Of a stretch of DNA of 64,000 bases, positions 12,301 to 22,400 are shown one piece after another. The stretch covers positions 78,741,009-78,805,008 of the forward strand of contig CM073594.1 of NCBI GenBank assembly GCA_037074705.1. The letters run 5' to 3'. Under the pieces are notes generated by a model that was not told the origin of the DNA, searched no databases, and worked only from the letters and a program-made list of their open reading frames with translations. This DNA comes from Zhengitettix transpicula (lineage: Eukaryota > Arthropoda > Insecta > Orthoptera > Tetrigidae). Made by a program: the position numbers and the translations under genes. Numbering within the stretch: the first letter of the stretch is position 1; each line of letters opens with the position of its first letter.

Positions 12301-15300
12301 ACATTTCATTCCAAAACTTCAGTAAGTTGTACTTTGGTATCATATATTGAATTAGCACTCTCTTCAGTTTGTATTAAAATCCTTGTGTATTTAATCAAAT
12401 ATTTTTTTGCTCATATTTTATTGTTTCACATGACAATTCCTGATTGTCCACTATTTAGTCAAACCTTTTTGACCCTTATTGCAAATAACTTCTTATTTGA
12501 TGTGATTTCTTTATGCTTCTTGATTGTAAAAACGTATATTTATTACAAAATATGCTCAATAGTAATGCTCTATTTTCACAAGTTTTAACAATTTAATAAA
12601 AATAATATATCATTGATAATAAATTTTAGGAGATGGAGTTGGTGATATCTGCCAAGATGATTTTGATCTTGACAGCGTGCCAAACTATTTGGACAACTGT
12701 CCCAATAATTCAAAGATATTTTCAACAGATTTCAGGTAAGTTTTTAAGAAAATAGTTACATTTGAAATAATGAATCAAATATTTGAATAACATAAATCGC
12801 TTTTACAGAACATATCAGACAGTTGTTCTGGATCCAGAAGGTGACTCTCAAATTGATCCTAACTGGGTAATATACAATAAAGGAGCTGAAATAGTTCAGA
12901 CGATGAACAGTGATCCAGGACTAGCAGTAGGTAAATAAATTATTTAATATTAAGCATATACTTTGTCAACTACTCAGTCACACTGTCATAAGAAAAAACA
13001 TTCATTATTTAAAAAAATATTTGTGCTATTACAAATAATGTTGAGGAGAACATTTTGTTCTCAATATTTACATCCATATCGACATCATTTTCCTTAATAA
13101 TCTTCAAATATTATATACATTTCAGGTTTTGATGAATTTGGAGGAGTAGATTTTGAAGGAACTTTTTTCGTAGATACAGAAATTGATGATGACTATGTAG
13201 GATTTATATTCAGGTAATTATATAAACATTCTCATTGTAATGGGCTTAGTATTCTTATTTTTGATTTTCTATTTTAAAACAATCAAATAGTTATTTTACA
13301 AGTGATAAACATATCTTAACATTTGATTATTTATAATAACATAAAAATGAGCAAACATTGATTTTAAGAAACATTAGTTAATATAGCTTATATTTGGTTT
13401 TTCATGTTTTAATGCACAGTTTTAGTAATGAGTTTTTTGTCGTAGTTACCAGAATAACCATAAATTCTATACAGTCATGTGGAAGAAGAATACACAGACA
13501 TATTGGCAAGCCACTCCATTCAGAGCAGTAGCTGAGCCAGGAATACAATTAAAACTTGTAGATTCAAGCACTGGTCCTGGGCAAATGTTGCGCAATTCAC
13601 TCTGGCATACAGGTGACACTGAATCACAGGTCAGTGTGATGTTTATATATTTTTTTAAAAAAATCAAAATATTTATATTATAATCTGGGGAAAATAGATA
13701 CATTAATTATAATGCAGTCCTGTTTTCTACATTAGAAAAATGGGGAGAAAAGGCCTAGCTTGGCCAAATATTTGAAAGTTGGAATCCACAGTTGGAGAAA
13801 ACTCTGTAATAAATTTTGCAGTGTTATGTATTAATTTATGTAACTCAGCATTTTAATGCCCCCTCCCCCAACCCTTTCACTTCCTTGAATATCTTTCACT
13901 TCATCTTTTTTTCTCATCCAATTCCAAACTGTCTTACACCAACAATTTTCCAAATTTGTACAACCATTGTATTAGCAAGTAGATGACTTTCTTATGTGTA
14001 TTATATTTTAAAACTCATACTATGCTATACTACACTTCTAAAACCAAATTGCAGTTCTAATCTATTGATTATGATTTTAATTTTTTTACCTATAATTTCC
14101 AAGTTTCATATTCAGGCAAGGAACAGAGTCTCTATCTCCTACAGTTCCATCTTATTTATTGTTGAGTCCGATTGGGGAAATGGGGCAAGTGCTGACTTGA
14201 AGCGCACCCCCTAGCTGGCTTTCATATTTACAATAATAGGTTTGCTGCCAATACTCTTCCTCCTCAAAATGTGGATTCACCCTCAGCCTAATCCCACATG
14301 TCCAACTACTCTTAAGTATGTCAACCTAAGTTCCAGAACTACCTCCTGTCATCCTAAAACCCTCCTCCATACATGTAAAAACTTCATCTACCCTGTAATA
14401 GACTATAGCCACATAATTCCTACTCTCTTCCCACCTCGTCATTTTCAATCTCTGTGGGTCCTAGAAAAAGAAACCTCTGATTCTGTCTTTCACTTCATTT
14501 CCTATACCCATTCATCAACCTATTCCAGCACCATCGCCTTCTAAATTTCCATCCTGTCCACCAACATCTTGCCCATATCTGTGCATAATCCCACAACCAC
14601 CAGTTCATAAAAAAACAACATTCCAAAAGTCCTATCCACCTTCCATCATCCTATAAGCTTTCACTGGAAACCTTATTTCAAATATACACAATCCTGCAGA
14701 AGTCATCATCCAACATGAAGCAAATATAACCAGTCTTACAACTCCCCCAGTTCCCACCATAGTATAACTGTCCCATCACACAACTGTTGAAAACCAATGT
14801 TTACATTGAAATTTGTATTACTTTTCCCACTCCAAAATATATATTAACTTTACTCATATATTCAAGTTATATACTGGCCATACATACACAACTGAACCTT
14901 CACATCACATATATGACAATCATATGCCAGAATGTTTTAACAGCTTTATTACTTGCAAATCAAGTTTTATATATACACTTTAACTCAATGATTTTTACTG
15001 AGTAAAATAATGAAACTTTTACATTATAAATCATTAATCAATCTAATCTATAAAAATATCATGTCACAACCTGGGGGAAAAAACACCTGTTAGGGTTAGG
15101 TGTCCTTTGCATACCTGGAGTAGGGGTTGTGAGGGGATTAGATTTTAAAAATATAAGAAAATGGCCAATATTAGTAATAGATTTTGAGGATGCCTAGATT
15201 GATAGTGTCACTCTTGGTGTTGTTAGTCTCTACTTTGAACCCTTAACAGTATGGTAGTGAAGAAAACCTAGGTAAGGGGTTGGAGTAACATGAACATTTC

Positions 15301-15929
15301 AGTTAATATCAAGTTAACCCCTCAACAGTATCAGATAGGGAGGTGCAAGTTAAATCACATATTGACCAAGAGATTAAAGTCAAATTAATTTTTAATGTGA
15401 TGTTGTCAAAACAGAGTGATGATGACATCACCCAGTTGGAATCCTGAGAACTCTTCATCCAACAGTTACAAGAAAGCTTACAATTCCTATAGCCAAAATA
15501 ACTAAGTTGGACAGGAAAGAGATGTGGAGAGTCATTGGCTTACCTCAAATTAAGAGATGTGGTCACAAGTAATAATAAAGAATGTATGTATATAGTCTGA
15601 TCCCTTATTTTTCAGGTAAAACTGCTATGGAAAGATCCTCGAAATGTCGGGTGGAAGGAAAAAGTTGCCTACCGTTGGCTGTTACTGCATCGCCCTAAAA
15701 TTGGTTTAATTCGCTTACGTATCTTTGAAGGAGAGCATATGGTTGCTGATTCTGGGAATATATATGACTCTTCCTTGAAAGGTGGAAGACTTGGAGTCTT
15801 CTGTTTCTCTCAAGAAATGATTATTTGGTCAGATCTTATTTACCGGTGCAATGGTAAGTAAACATTAAAAAAACAATGAATATATTTAAATAAGCCACTA
15901 ATTTCATAACAGAGAGAGAGAGAGAGAGA

Positions 15930-15974
<45 letters not shown>

Positions 15975-16269
15975 AATTACGCACATAGAAAAGCATATGT
16001 TCAAAGCAGAGAGAAGGATGGAAGAAGAAGGAAAGACTGAAAATATTTAACCCAGGCGGGACTTGAACTCATGTATTCTGCTTAGTACACAGACGCCTTT
16101 AATCTTAATATAGATTTCATAAATTTAGTTTTATGTAAAGTGTAACATTTAACACATTTATAACAACATTTTTATGTTCTTAATTGCAGATAATATTCCA
16201 GAATTAATCTACAGAGAACTTCCGCAAAGACTTCGACAAGAAGTTCACATACAACGCGGGAATACATAA
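1888..16269 (+). CDS. Tsp: Thrombospondin (COMP/TSP5-like), C-terminal 640 residues
   Basis: Secreted, calcium-binding extracellular matrix glycoprotein. Thirteen exons join in frame: 1888-2109, 4439-4585, 7394-7498, 7608-7715, 7929-8097, 10576-10753, 10859-11034, 12630-12735, 12809-12930, 13126-13213, 13446-13629, 15616-15853 and 16190-16269, with the stop at 16267-16269. All introns are GT-AG. Numbering visible residues, 1-130 hold cysteine-rich EGF-like modules, including the calcium-binding type (DIDEC). Residues of about 131-400 are type 3 repeats with recurring DNCP and D-x-D-x-DG-x-GD-x-C motifs. Residues of about 404-620 are the full C-terminal lectin-like domain ([49 protein letters not shown]). 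Signal peptide, N-terminal domain and oligomerisation coiled coil must lie 5' of the window, because the first visible exon starts in phase 0 after a splice acceptor. A KGD tripeptide sits in the type 3 repeats. Assignment is secure; coordinates rest on reading frame and splice consensus only. Confidence 0.95.
2312..2605. mobile_element. Foldback/MITE-like element with about 82-bp inverted arms
   Basis: The arms at 2312-2393 and 2523-2605 are imperfect reverse complements. Each contains the block tatgaaacaactttnaca and ends inward at the block caggagc/gctcctg. The loop of about 130 bases shows no coding potential. It lies in thrombospondin intron 1 of the visible part. The structure is that of a non-autonomous DNA transposon; no superfamily can be assigned. 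Confidence 0.75.
2866..4330 (+). repeat. Interspersed repeat A, copy 1, split by the Penelope-like insertion
   Basis: The left part (2866-2937: aacttttatcccaag, ggttacat, tttacagt) and the right part (3620-3870: tttacagtatataccattt, gctgattattgagtttgata) match consecutive stretches of the uninterrupted copy at 6690-6970. Repeat A therefore appears to be the older host of the Penelope-like fragment. Beyond 3870 the sequence stays G/T-rich, with no recognisable protein. It may be part of the same repeat. Confidence 0.6.
2938..3620 (-). mobile_element. Penelope-like element 3' part: GIY-YIG domain and tail
   Basis: On the minus strand a frame from about 3590 to 3360 reads [14 protein letters not shown], then [20 protein letters not shown] with a following TRITEH. 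These are the GIY-YIG hallmarks (Y, then YIG, then R) of Penelope-like elements. After a frame break it continues SEMLHIK and [11 protein letters not shown], the usual end of this domain. A non-coding tail at 3080-2938 follows (gacaagggtnctagaaacattgtg, then tttgtctgaattggcta). The same tail recurs through the window. Stops and frameshifts mean it is dead. Confidence 0.75.
5084..5115 (+). mobile_element. Helitron-like 3' end (degenerate)
   Basis: The string acctgggtaacaccagc, then attcagcaaat, resembles the common insect Helitron terminus (gggcaacgccgggt, then attcagctagt). The upstream stretch 4740-5080 carries wording typical of such non-autonomous copies (gaccaaatttttcacaca, repeated ggtacccaaa). 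The hairpin is imperfect and the 5' end is not resolved, so this is a weak call. Confidence 0.35.
5280..5900 (+). repeat. Possible solo LTR with diverged 75-bp tandem units
   Basis: Two tandem units, near 5358-5432 and 5434-5508, share ggctggaaggttgt, agattgtttnaaaat, cga, and atattaaaaanttcagtct; a third truncated unit follows. Downstream lie a GC-richer block (5575-5640) and an AATAAA at 5769. The layout, with direct enhancer-like repeats followed by a poly(A) signal, is LTR-like. I could not define both ends or a target duplication. The 77-codon open frame inside has no known match. Confidence 0.35.
6118..6292 (+). repeat. Interspersed repeat B, copy 1
   Basis: It begins gcaatattggtatggaaag and contains gataggttgtggcttacct, gccataaggaactgaa and tcctt, ttaggaaggagt. 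Near-identical blocks occur at 24553-24695 (+) and 24936-25000 (-), and shorter pieces occur near 15505, 25230, 42600 and 60420. Three copies adjoin CA/TA or GA microsatellites. No superfamily is recognised. Confidence 0.7.
6293..6342. repeat. (CA)n-(TA)n compound microsatellite
   Basis: CA repeats to about 6319 are followed directly by TA repeats to 6342, at the end of repeat B. Confidence 0.95.
6367..6584. mobile_element. Foldback/MITE-like element with about 97-bp inverted arms
   Basis: Arms at about 6367-6462 and 6482-6584 are reverse complements with scattered mismatches. Matching landmarks are ttttgggcttaggccacaat against attgtggcctaagccca, and cctgtagtg against cactacag. The loop is only about 20 bases, so the element is nearly all hairpin. 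It is unrelated to the foldback at 2312-2605. Confidence 0.75.
6690..7340 (+). repeat. Interspersed repeat A, copy 2, and G/T-rich neighbour
   Basis: 6690-6970 aligns with the two halves of copy 1 (aaacttttatcctaagatt, ggttacat, tttacagtata, gtgcacttg, gctgattattgagtttgata). 6970-7340 contains a poly-G run and the phrase gatacctgagtgctc, again like copy 1, so the repeat may continue. It lies in the intron before the thrombospondin exon at 7394. Confidence 0.6.
8470..9890 (-). pseudogene. Decayed LINE reverse transcriptase (CR1/Jockey-like)
   Basis: Minus-strand fragments from 9890 downward read [18 protein letters not shown], then [32 protein letters not shown] and [15 protein letters not shown]. 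These are the fingers and palm of a non-LTR retrotransposon reverse transcriptase in the right order. Later fragments ([20 protein letters not shown]) fit the region after the palm. There are many stops and frameshifts. It lies in the 2.5-kb thrombospondin intron between exons 8097 and 10576. Confidence 0.75.
10290..10455 (+). repeat. Interspersed repeat A, copy 3 (short)
   Basis: The copy reads ataaaacttttatctttcga, tcagatggttact, acagtatgtaccat and aattttgcat. This matches copies 1 and 2 in order without the G/T-rich right part. It is a third copy in the introns of one gene, all in the same orientation. Confidence 0.55.
11432..11660. repeat. Penelope-tail palindrome plus one extended tail
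   Basis: Arms 11432-11477 and 11502-11547 are inverted copies (aacacaagannaagag, atataactgcacaa, gtgacaaa). The right arm runs on as a plus-strand tail to about 11660: cctgaagaaaggaacaagg, tttccagaaa, tgtgtgg and tttgtctgatttggcta. The tail matches the non-coding end of the Penelope-like copy at 2938-3080. Confidence 0.6.
11661..12629. other. Thrombospondin intron, nothing recognised
   Basis: AT-rich intron sequence before the exon at 12630. Open frames here (for example 12334-12588) are T-rich hydrophobic chance frames. No repeat or coding similarity was seen. Confidence 0.5.
13860..14780 (+). pseudogene. LINE reverse transcriptase C-terminal fragment
   Basis: This C-rich block differs in composition from the surrounding intron. 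In the plus frame near 14290-14460 it reads [20 protein letters not shown] and then [14 protein letters not shown], matching the post-palm 'YKTFIRPVIDYG' region of non-LTR retrotransposons. Later Pro/His/Thr-rich text fits the same region of such elements. No catalytic motif is kept. It lies in the 2-kb intron before the exon at 15616. Confidence 0.55.
14781..15615. other. Thrombospondin intron with unclassified repeat DNA
   Basis: Positions 15060-15500 have a less AT-biased, repeat-like texture (cacaacctgggggaa, gatgacatcacccagttgg) that looks like an element 3' end. Near 15510-15550 a repeat B fragment (ggacaggaaagagatg, ggcttacctcaaat) is present. No protein was recognised. Confidence 0.35.
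15911..15972. repeat. (GA)n-(TA)n compound microsatellite
   Basis: A GA run from 15911 passes through a short GT stretch into TA repeats to 15972, immediately next to the 3' end of a minus-strand SINE copy. Confidence 0.95.
15972..16115 (-). mobile_element. tRNA-derived SINE, 5'-damaged copy
   Basis: The reverse complement matches the copy at 59696-59850: B-box text (ctcaagtcccgcctgggt) near 16048-16068, then aaatattttcagtctttcc, a CTTCTTC-rich stretch and aacatatgcttttct. The A-box end has diverged. It lies in the last thrombospondin intron, antisense to the gene. Confidence 0.7.
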
Positions 16270-16435
16270 TCATCACTAAAAAATTGATTTCATTTCAAAA
16301 CAAATATTTAGTGAAGTGTGTTCCATGGATGTATAAAAGTTATACATAATTCTGTGAATAACTCTTGTAAATAGCTTTTCCAAATATACATTAATATTTT
16401 TTAAAATTTATTCTTTTTATTAGACAATCCAGAAT

Positions 16436-16550
16436 AATAAATACTGTTGGATCAAAACCTATACACCACCATACTTTACCAAATTAACCAAAATTATTTG
16501 TACATAAACTAGATATAATATAATATTAAGTAATAGTACAGTGAAATAAA
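16436..16550 (+). promoter_or_regulatory. Candidate thrombospondin poly(A) signals
   Basis: Two AATAAA hexamers, at 16436-16441 and 16545-16550, lie 167 and 276 bases after the thrombospondin stop codon in an AT-rich 3' UTR. Either could direct cleavage. In DNA this AT-rich such hexamers also occur by chance. Confidence 0.4.
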
Positions 16551-16949
16551 TATAACTTTTAAACAATTAAAAAGAAAATTGATGAACTCGTGTATCAAAA
16601 TCTCTTATACTATAAAAAGTGTCACTCATTATTCATGACATGTTACTGTAACCAGGTTCTATGATAAGGATTGATAGCCAGTTACAATGTGATGACGTTT
16701 GTTGCTTCCTTGGAATAAGTTTTTTAATTTGATTTGCCTTCCATTGAAGTGAATGTTAAGATAGTTGTGTGATAGTTTTGTTCTAAGTATTTAACTTTTT
16801 AAAATTATATTACAGTTTTATCATTTATAAAAGTGTTGCATGTTGATGGAACAGTTTCCATAACTATAATAAAAAATACTCTGTTGAAATGTACTGTGAG
16901 ATATTTTCATCAAAGAAAAAGAAAAATTATAACTACTTTCCTTGCAGCG

Positions 16950-17480
16950 AGAAAATAATGGAACCAGAAAGTTACAGATTACAACGGGTGTCAGAAGCGG
17001 GATTAGTATTACACAAAATCATCCTTTTCTGACTAATACTTACGAGCTCGTGATGGTTCACCATTAACTCCTTAGTAGGCAAAGAGAGAAGGAAATCCAA
17101 TTATTGACAGGAAGGATGCCAGAGGAGGCAAAGGCCTGGCTGAACAGACTGGAGCTGCTGACTGACAATCTGATGGGATAGGAGAGAGTGGCACTTTTCT
17201 GAAGGAAACTCACTGGAGAGCCCGCAGGTTGCTGGAGGAGTTTTTTAACAGCGGTCCATAGTTATTTCCACTTTCTTACTGTAATATGGAAAAACTGCAG
17301 CACCCTCTAGAGGATAAAGGAACTAATGAACCTATCGCAGAACAGACAGGAGCCTCTTCAAGTATTTTTTGACGGCTGTGCGTGAGTGGAAAATTGTTTT
17401 GCCCAATGAAATGAAAAGTGAAAGTAGAGAGAAAGTGCAACAAATCATGGACCTCCAATCACTCCCCTTTGAAATTTCAA
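16950..17480 (+). pseudogene. Possible retrotransposon gag relic, opposite to the adjacent pol
   Basis: Plus-strand frames read LTGRMPEEAKAWLNRLELLT and then RKLTGEPAGC, a pattern like retroelement capsid (W-x-x-RLELL, then F-x-x-KLTGPA-x-W). It is broken by stops. The neighbouring Gypsy pol relic lies on the minus strand, so this is either an inverted piece of the same element or a separate one. Confidence 0.35.
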
Positions 17481-17489
17481 ATCAATTAT

Positions 17490-19670
17490 CGATTATGCAC
17501 TGGAACTACAGCTTAAGTATATTAGGTACACGATATTGATGAGCTGACCTGTGTGGTTGTTCCACATTGGATACGGGTTTATCGCCTGTTGTGGTGATCT
17601 GCTGACCAACATCAGTAAATGGTATCCAGTCTCTACTAAGGTCTCAATGTTTGGAACCACTGGATTATCAGAATTTATTGCTGAAACGGTAGATGGAACA
17701 GGATCTGAAACAAGAGGACTAGAACAGAGATGATAAGTATCACTGTCTGTACGGCTACATAGCTGTTCAATATGATGTCGCCAGATGAATCCTCCATTCT
17801 AGACCTCGTATGTGTGTCTGCCTATTGGTTTAGCAATCACACCGGGATTCCACTTATTATTGGGTTGATAATCTCTGACCCACATGGCTTCTCCAACTTG
17901 ATGTACATGATTCAGACCTCCACAAACTTCAATTTGCTCTGCTTAGACATATGATCATGGTGTAACAATACTTGTACAATACTTACTAAGAAAAATTATC
18001 CTTGCATTCATACCCAATGTCATGAGTGCCTGAAGCAAACATCTAAATGTTCCAACAAGATTTTCAGCAGCACCATTGGTGGCTGGGTGCCCAGGTGTAG
18101 AAAACTTGTTGAATAATGTTCGTCTTAGTGAAATTGGCAAATTCAGCTGATGTAAATTATGCTTCATTTTCGGTGACTAACTTGACTGGCAGACTGTGTT
18201 GGATATGAAGGCATTGATCGTTGCTTCTGGCCATTTACAATAGGCAGCAATAACAATGAGATACATGACTCAAGCACAGGTCCAGTAAAGTTGGTGTGTA
18301 TTCTTTGCAATGGATGGTCTGGTTAATGTCATGGATGAAACGCAGCCTTAGGCACTTCTTTCCAATTACCTGCATATGTTGTACATAACTTAACCAAATC
18401 TTCTATAGATCCCTCAAGGCCTGGTCGCTAGAAATGGTTGTGGGAAAGTGACTTCACTGTGACTCAAATTACCTTCATGTAGATCATCTAAAATGTTGCA
18501 TCTCAGTTGAGACAGTTTTACTACACTACTTCCGTCTACAGCTTCAGTGGCTAATCCATATCATTAGCAGAGATCGACCATCCCATTTGAACATATTTCA
18601 TGACTGCTGAGAGGGTTGAATCCCTTCGTGTGTATTCTACGACAGTTTTATAAGAAATACATGCTTGTTCAACATGATGTAGCCACATACAATTCACTTC
18701 ATCTGTGTCTGGTGGTAATGGTAGCGTCAAACATGACAGGAGATCAGCCACACAATTGTTTTCGGTTGGTAAAAATTTGTTGTTGAAATTGTAATCAGAT
18801 AATACTAGTGACCTCTTCTGAATCCGTGGTGTGATGGTGCTCGGTTTAGGTTTACATGGATTAAAGATGGATACTAGCAGCTTGTGGTCTGTGCACAAAA
18901 TAAATCTACGTCCATACAGATACTGATTAAATCGAAGAACACCAAATTTAAGTGCTAATGCCTCTTTAACAATCTGGACATAGTTTAATTCTGACTTGGC
19001 GAGTGTACATGAAACATCACATAAGACCTGTATAGGAACATTTTAATCATAGTGAGCAAGTAGATTATCAGATTGTAACTTATTCTTCACATAATCAAAT
19101 GATTTCTGACATGCATTTGACCTTTCCATTTTACTCAATTGCAAAGAAGTTAACGCATCAGCTCTATCTCTTGGGAGAGATTTGGTAAGAAGTTACTATA
19201 GTAGTTAAGTAACCCAATAAATGAACTAAATACTTTCAAATCGCTCGGAGGAGGTGAATAAATGATGGCATCTAATTTATCCTTGGTAGATCTGACACCT
19301 TCCTTACTGATTGTGTGACCAAGAAATTCAACTGAATTTTGCATAAACTTTGATTTGGATCTGTTAAGATGAAGACCGATGTCTTCAAGACGTCGAAGAA
19401 CTTAATCTAAATTAGCCAAATGTTCGGAATCGTTTCTTCCAGTAACAATTATGTCGTCCAGCATGGATGCAACACCATAAAAATACCAGATTGGTGTAGT
19501 TGGGAGCCATCTGGGTGCCAAAGACTGTGTTCCTTCATTTGATAACAGATGTTGACTTTGAAAGAAAAGTAATTCCTGGTAAGTACAAACTGAATGAGGG
19601 CAATCAGAAAGGTTGTGGTAAGGAAGGAATTAGGTAACCTGCCTGACAATAAATATTCAAGTTTCAAAAG
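17490..19670 (-). pseudogene. Gypsy-type LTR retrotransposon pol relic
   Basis: Read from 19670 downward on the minus strand, the pieces are in pol order. Reverse transcriptase has SMLDDIIVTGRN near 19465 and FLGHTISKEGVRSTKDKLDA, then LLNYYSNFLPNL near 19330-19170. The RT/RNase H connection has LKFGVLRFNQYLYGRRF and CTDHKLLVSIFNP near 18950-18850. Integrase core text is STPGHPATNGAAENLVGTFR near 18090, and the integrase C-terminal region is GEAMWVRDYQPNNKWNPGVI near 17880. Multiple stops and frameshifts interrupt it. No flanking LTRs were identified. It sits in the convergent gap between thrombospondin and Cks. Confidence 0.85.
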
Positions 19671-20589
19671 GCCATTAGCATGCAGGACGTTATATTAAGG
19701 GAGAAAACATCTATGGTAAACAGTAGAATATCAGGTGGAAGTAGTTATGGAAGTTCATGGAAGCAGCAGAGGAAGGAAGTTTTTCAACTATTTTATACAG
19801 ATTTATCCACCAAAGTGGAAATCATTTCAGTGAGGAGAGTTGTAGCTACCAACAATTGGGTGACTAAGGACATCAGGTTTGTGGATTTTTGGAAGCAAAG
19901 ATGGAGGTTTTAAGTCTAGTTTTAAACAAAAATTTAAAGAGGCCATATGTAACAAATTAAATAAAGTCATCTCTCAACCCAGTGTCAATATAAAGGATAT
20001 TTGGCATTTTTAATCTGATAATTTCAGATCATTTCTCCATAAATATTTTAACATAAGCAATATTTCACCAATTTCTGACCTTCCTGCACATCTAATAGGT
20101 TCCTAATTCATTCAATGCAAAAAAGACAAAAATGTCCCTTGTGAGCCTATCAGACAAAATCCTGTCCACTTTATCTCTAATCTTGAGTACCACATTTCTT
20201 CATTCTGCTGCCAAGAGGACGATAGATGACTCTCTTAATAAGCTGAATTTAGTAGGTTTATTTCCTTAAGGAATGCTCAGACTAATGAGGCACAGCTCTG
20301 ATTCTAAACCCATTCTTTTCCCTGAACATGAACAGTTTTTTACTGTTCAAAACATTGAAATCGTTTCAGCATCTGTCACTTTTATTTCATCTCTCTACTT
20401 TGCTCTTTTCTATCATAGGCAACGGAATACCTAATATGCCTACAATGGTTTCTTCAATTCTGTGATTTTTTAGGATTTAGGGAAGAATGAAGGGCAGGTA
20501 GGTTGGAATAATGGAAGGGTAAGATCTGCATGAGGAGACTAAATAGATATTGTAATACAGTTTTTCGGTCAGGAAAGTAAGATGTAATT
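19671..20589. other. Intergenic DNA, probable further retroelement debris
   Basis: Short plus-strand frames near 19930-20220 (EAICNKLNKVISQPSVNIKD, then CEPIRQNPVHFIS) look like LINE linker sequence but could not be placed with confidence. No gene was recognised. Confidence 0.3.
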
Positions 20590-22400
20590 AGTATACTGTG
20601 TTTTATTTGTTAATTGGGTGCTGACACTTTGTTGGTAGTTTCTGTGGATGAGAGCATTATAGATGATATTACTGGCAGACCCAGTTTTTTATAATCAAGT
20701 ATAAGTCGGCAATCAGATTACATAATAATCTATAAGCCAATATATTTTACATTATATCCCCTCCAGTGAAGAGAACTCCTAAATCATGTTTACAGATGTG
20801 CTCGCCATTTTCTAATAGTGGTTGTAAATATGGATCAGAGCTTTTGGTGATGACGAACACTTTTTGGATGGACAGTCTCCATTACAGTGGGGATTTAAAG
20901 TCATTGTGTAACCACTCATTTGGTATGTACCAGGAGGAATTAACAATGGCTCTTAATATTATAAACTGGCATCTTTGAATTATTGTAGTGTGGGACTTAC
21001 TGGCACATTCCCATAATTCTATCCCATAGCTCTATATTTGTATACTTATGGTTTTATAGATTAGTTTATTTTCTATGGAGAGGTGACTTATGTCCAAGTA
21101 ACCTGCACATTTCTTTTGGTTTAGTATCCATTTGTTTTATTTTCTTGGTTATGAGAATTTTCCAATTGAGCTTACTCTTGAGATGCAGACCCAAATATTT
21201 CACAGAGTGATTTAGGAATCTCTGTGTTGTTTATATAGATAGGTGGGCACTGTTTTTATTTTTTACATAATTTAAACATCACATGAGAAACTTTTTCATC
21301 TATTTTCACTCACCATTTCTGAAGCCACGTTTGATATTGTTGTATGAGTAATGAAGCCTGGTTTATATCCGTATGCAAGGTAAGAATCACTGTATTATCT
21401 GCAAAAGTTCCTAGTAAAATATTTTCGGCCGCTGGAGACCAGAGGTAAACAACAAATACAACAGGAGGAATTGCTGAGTTAATAGAATGTAAGACGAGGC
21501 ATATTGTTTTACTGTTGTACAAAATTTGCAATTGGTTAAGAATGATTCTAACAATTTAAAGAACATTGTAAATATATTTCTATTTTATATAGTAATACTT
21601 TATTGAATGCCTGGCTTACGTCTAAGAATATTTCTGGACAGTATTCTTTATTTTTGAAGGCTCTATTAATGACTCAGTGGCAATAAAGAACATTGTAAAT
21701 ATATTTCTATTTTATATAGTAATACTTTATTGAATGCCTGGCTTACGTCTAAGAATATTTCTGGACAGTATTCTTTATTTTTGAAGGCTCTATTAATGAC
21801 TCAGTGGCACTGTTGAGTTGTAGAATGACTCCGTCAAAAGTCAAATTGATTATATAGACGTTAGATGTGATGTCGGTATCAATTATTTTTTTGTTGAGAG
21901 CAGACTAAGAAGAAACATTCTTAAGATTTTTTCGAGGTTTGTTAACTAAAATTATTCCTGCTACCTTCAGTTTGTCTGGCCAATAATTTATTAAAATATT
22001 GCACTAAATAAGTATGTAATATACAAAATACCTTTTCTAGGTAACTGTTTCAGTATTTTTACAGTAACGAGATCCATTCCCTGTGCAAGTGTTTAAGTAC
22101 TGTATCATCGTTTTCAGTTCCTTTGGTTTGATGAGTGCTACTGGCTAAATTTTTTGCAATGTAATTTTTTGAAAGTCATCAATTTCTACATCTGGATCAT
22201 TAGTGTGAGGACAAAATACCCCTACAAGATGGTCCACAAAGACTTCACCCTTTTCTTTATCACTCTTGGTTCATCTTTCTTTAGTAGTCTGTTGATAGAT
22301 TGGACTTGTTGCTTTTGTTGGTTATAGGAGGATTTCACTGGCTTACATATAGAGTTATTATAGCGATTCAAACTTGTAATATTGCTCATAAACAATTATT
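20590..22400 (-). pseudogene. Jockey-clade LINE, ORF2 reverse transcriptase relic
   Basis: From about 22300 downward the minus strand reads KEKGEVFVDHLVGVFCPHTN (the pre-RT linker typical of Jockey ORF2), EIFLDVSQAFNKV near 21630 and the catalytic block GTFADNTVILTLHTDINQAS near 21400. Then follow CPPIYINNTEIPKS near 21250 and thumb text (YKYRAMG, GNVPVSPT). The active site reads FADN instead of FADD. Several frame breaks and an internal 127-bp tandem duplication are present. Confidence 0.85.
21558..21810. repeat. Perfect tandem duplication, 127 bp x 2
   Basis: The unit beginning aaagaacattgtaaatatat at 21558 is repeated from 21685 and ends with gactcagtggca. No mismatch was seen between the copies by eye. 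The unit duplicates part of the decayed Jockey ORF2, so it arose after the insertion. Confidence 0.93.

Noticed and set aside
12334..12588. Hydrophobic 84-codon open frame as a membrane protein
   Set aside because: T-rich intron sequence gives Phe/Leu/Ile-rich chance frames, and no start or homology supports it.
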